Assembly: GCA_029961685.1 (NCBI GenBank)
Contig: JARWKL010000004.1
Span: 23,503,610-23,567,609 of the forward strand
Source: Aristolochia californica
Taxonomy: Eukaryota > Streptophyta > Magnoliopsida > Piperales > Aristolochiaceae
DNA length: 64,000 bases
Reading direction: 5' to 3'
The stretch's first letter is position 1. Each line of letters begins with the position of its first letter. The notes below the pieces were generated by a model. It saw only the letters and a list, made by a program, of their open reading frames with translations, did no database searches and was not told the origin of the DNA. Positions 62,173-64,000 of this stretch are shown here, in pieces. Made by a program: the position numbers and the translations under genes.

Positions 62173-64000
62173 ATTTTCAACTGAGTGTTGACACCCAATC
62201 CATAAGTCATTCCTTACAAAAATATAGCCCGTTATGCATGAAAAATAACTTTACAATCATCTATGATCGTTAGGGCATCATTTTGTAAATGGTCAAAATA
62301 ATAGCTTGTTTGACTCAGAAAAATTATCCCTCCGAACGTTCACTTGGGAATTTAATGTTATTATCTTTAAAAGGTTTGGATCCATAGGTCATTTGCATCT
62401 TCAACAAGTTCCAAGCTTGCATATCCATGTTTTAAAACATGTGTAGAAAAATCTCTTTCTTATAAAATTCCGAGCTATTAGGGTTGAACTATTGGAATTT
62501 TCCAAACTTGGAAAACAAAAATTTTGTGTTCATTTGTGGTGTTTGAAAAAATTTTATTTTGTTACATTTTTTATTGCTTTAAATTATTTCCATACATAAA
62601 CTCTTAAATTTTCCTTTTGTTGTTATCTATTTGCCTTTTATCTCTTTTTTTTGTTTACGAGATGAAGGGAAAGTGAAAACTCAAGTTTTGATTTAAGAAA
62701 AAATTTTATTTCTAAAATGGAAAAGCACAATGCACAAAATAGAGAGATAATTCCAAAAAGCCACTATAATTTTTTGGGATTGTAAACTCTTTTTATTTTT
62801 TATATATCAAGTTTTACAAACGTCGGGAAAAGGGGGAGGCGGGGGATTTTTAACTGAGTGTTGACTCCCAATCCATAGGTCATTCCTAAAAAAAATATAG
62901 CCAGTTTACATTCATCTATGATCGGCAGGTCAGCCTTTTGTAAATGGGCAAAATAATGGCTTGTTTGACTCGGGTAAATATCCCACCTAACGTTCACTTA
63001 TTGTCTTTAAAAGGTTTGGATCCATAGGTCATTTGTATCTTTAACATGTTTCAAGCTTGCATACCCATTTTTTAAAACATGTGTACAAAAATCTCTTTCC
63101 TATAGAATTTCGAGCTATTAGGGTTGAACTAGTGGAATTTTCAAAACTTGGATAATAAAACTTTAGTGTTCATTTGTGGTGTGTGAATAAATTTTCCTTA
63201 CTAACATTTGTTATTGCTTTAAACTCTTTCCATACACAAACTCTAAAATTTTCATTTTGTTGTGATCTATTTGCCTTTTATCTCTTTTTTTGTATACGAG
63301 ATGAAGGGAAAGTGAAAACTCAAGTTTTGATTTAAGAAAAAATTTTATTTCTAAAATGGAAATGCACAATGAAAAAAAGTAGAGAGAGATAATTCCAAAA
63401 AGCGATTGTAATTTTTAGGGATTGTAAACTCTTTTTATTTTTTATATATCAAGTTTTGCAATCGTCGGGAAAAGGAGGAGGCGGGGGATTTTTAACTGAG
63501 TGTTGACTCCCAATCCATAGGTCATTCCTTACAAAAATATAGCTAGTTTGTATTCATCTATGATCGGTAGGTCAGCCTTTTGTAAATGGGCAAAATAATG
63601 GCTTGTTTGACTCAGGTAAATATCCCACCTAATGTTCACTTATTGCCCTTAAAAGGTTTCGATCCATAGGTCATTTGCATCTTTAACATGTTTCAAACTT
63701 GCATATCCATTTTTTAAAACATGTGTAGTAAAATCTCTTACCTAAAAAATTCCGAGCTATTAGGGTTCAACTAGTGGAATTTTCCAAACTTGGATATCAA
63801 AACTTTAGTGTTCATTTGTGGTGTGTGAATAAATTTTCTTTACTAACATTTGTTATTGTTTTAAACTCTTTCCATACATAAACACTAAAATTTTCATTTT
63901 GTTGTGAACTATTTGCCTTTTATCTCTTTTTTTGTATATGAGATGAAGTGAAAGTAAAAGCTCAAGTTTTTATTTAAGAAAAAAGTATACATCTAAAATT
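62173..64000 (+). repeat. Monomers M96-M98, including a short-monomer pair
   Basis: Monomers start at 62173, 62846 and 63488 (cut by the window end). M97 (642 bp) and M98 share two deletions: CGTTACGCATGATAAATCAC is lost so that ATAGCCAGTTTACATTC or ATAGCTAGTTTGTATTC remains, and GTTCACTTATTG replaces the longer GTTCACTTGGGAATTTAATG segment. They also share GATCGGCAGG/GATCGGTAGG and AACTTTAGTGTTCATTTG. The ends of M96 and M97 share AAAAAATTTTATTTCTAAAA. This subtype is not seen elsewhere in the window and may continue beyond it. Confidence 0.88.

Larger units (their letters stand above)
1..64000 (+). repeat. Tandem satellite array, about 670-bp monomer, about 98 head-to-tail copies
   Basis: Every part of the window can be aligned to one repeat unit of about 670 bp. 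Landmarks recur once per unit in fixed order: G-rich box, TTTTTAACTGAGTGTTGAC, CGTTACGCATGATAAATCAC, TATCCCACCGCACGTTCAC, GGTTTGGATCCATAGG, the ACATGT...GCATGC...ACATGT dyad, AGGGTTGAACTAGTGGAAT, GTGTGTGAATAAATTTTC, CTCTAAAATTTTCATTTTG, GAGATGAAGGGAAAGTGAAA, GTATACATCTAAAATGGAAA, AGAGAGATAATTCCAAAAAG, then TATATATCAGGTTCTGCAAT and the next G-rich box. No monomer is inverted and no foreign element interrupts the array. Most monomers keep a BamHI site (GGATCC), so a BamHI ladder of about 670 bp is predicted. Adjacent monomers clearly differ more than the distant block copies do. There is no sign of coding function. Whether the array is centromeric, subtelomeric or interstitial cannot be told from sequence alone. 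Confidence 0.97.

Noticed and set aside
1..64000. An undescribed gene system hidden in the window
   Set aside because: Every interval was accounted for by the satellite monomer, its deletions, local duplications or the telomeric insertion. No unexplained stretch longer than a few tens of bases remains.

Overview
The window is one uninterrupted satellite-DNA array. From the first base to the last, a single A+T-rich unit of about 670 bp (usual range 660-680) is repeated head to tail on the same strand. I count about 98 monomer equivalents. Using the first A after the G-rich box as the phase point, successive monomers start at 5, 674, 1347, 2023, 2692, 3362 and so on to 63488. I see no gene, tRNA, rRNA, CRISPR array, intact transposon or LTR. 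The short open reading frames of 60-109 codons are the same few frames of the repeat recurring by chance in monomers that happen to lack a stop. I annotate no coding sequence.

The organism is most likely a land plant or another eukaryote with plant-type telomeres. The evidence is the satellite itself, short internal runs of the plant-type telomere repeat TTTAGGG at 14348-14368 and 46091-46125, and C-to-T / G-to-A variation concentrated at CpG sites, which suggests a methylated heterochromatic array. I do not recognise the satellite family or the species. A centromeric, pericentromeric, subtelomeric or knob location would all fit.

Layout (M = monomer number from the left). M1-M8 (1-5378) are ordinary monomers. 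M9-M12 (5379-8064) form a recognisable four-type series that recurs at 38.4-40.4 kb and 41.1-43.8 kb. M13-M17 (8065-11440) are mixed types. A block of about 14.5 monomers, 11604-21307, recurs at 43302-53074, about 31.74 kb or 49 monomers away, with the same rare variants, deletions and telomeric insertion. Between the blocks, 21.3-41.1 kb holds more divergent monomers and most of the internal deletions and small duplications. After the second block the array continues with ordinary monomers. It ends with a two-monomer duplication (59.5-62.2 kb) and a distinctive short-monomer pair (62.8-64.0 kb).

The content of interest is therefore evolutionary: layered higher-order duplication, a recombinant monomer at a block edge, patches of perfect identity that look like conversion tracts, recurrent breakpoints at one phase of the monomer, and capture of telomeric repeats inside a satellite unit. 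All identities were judged by eye. Percentages are hand counts over short stretches.
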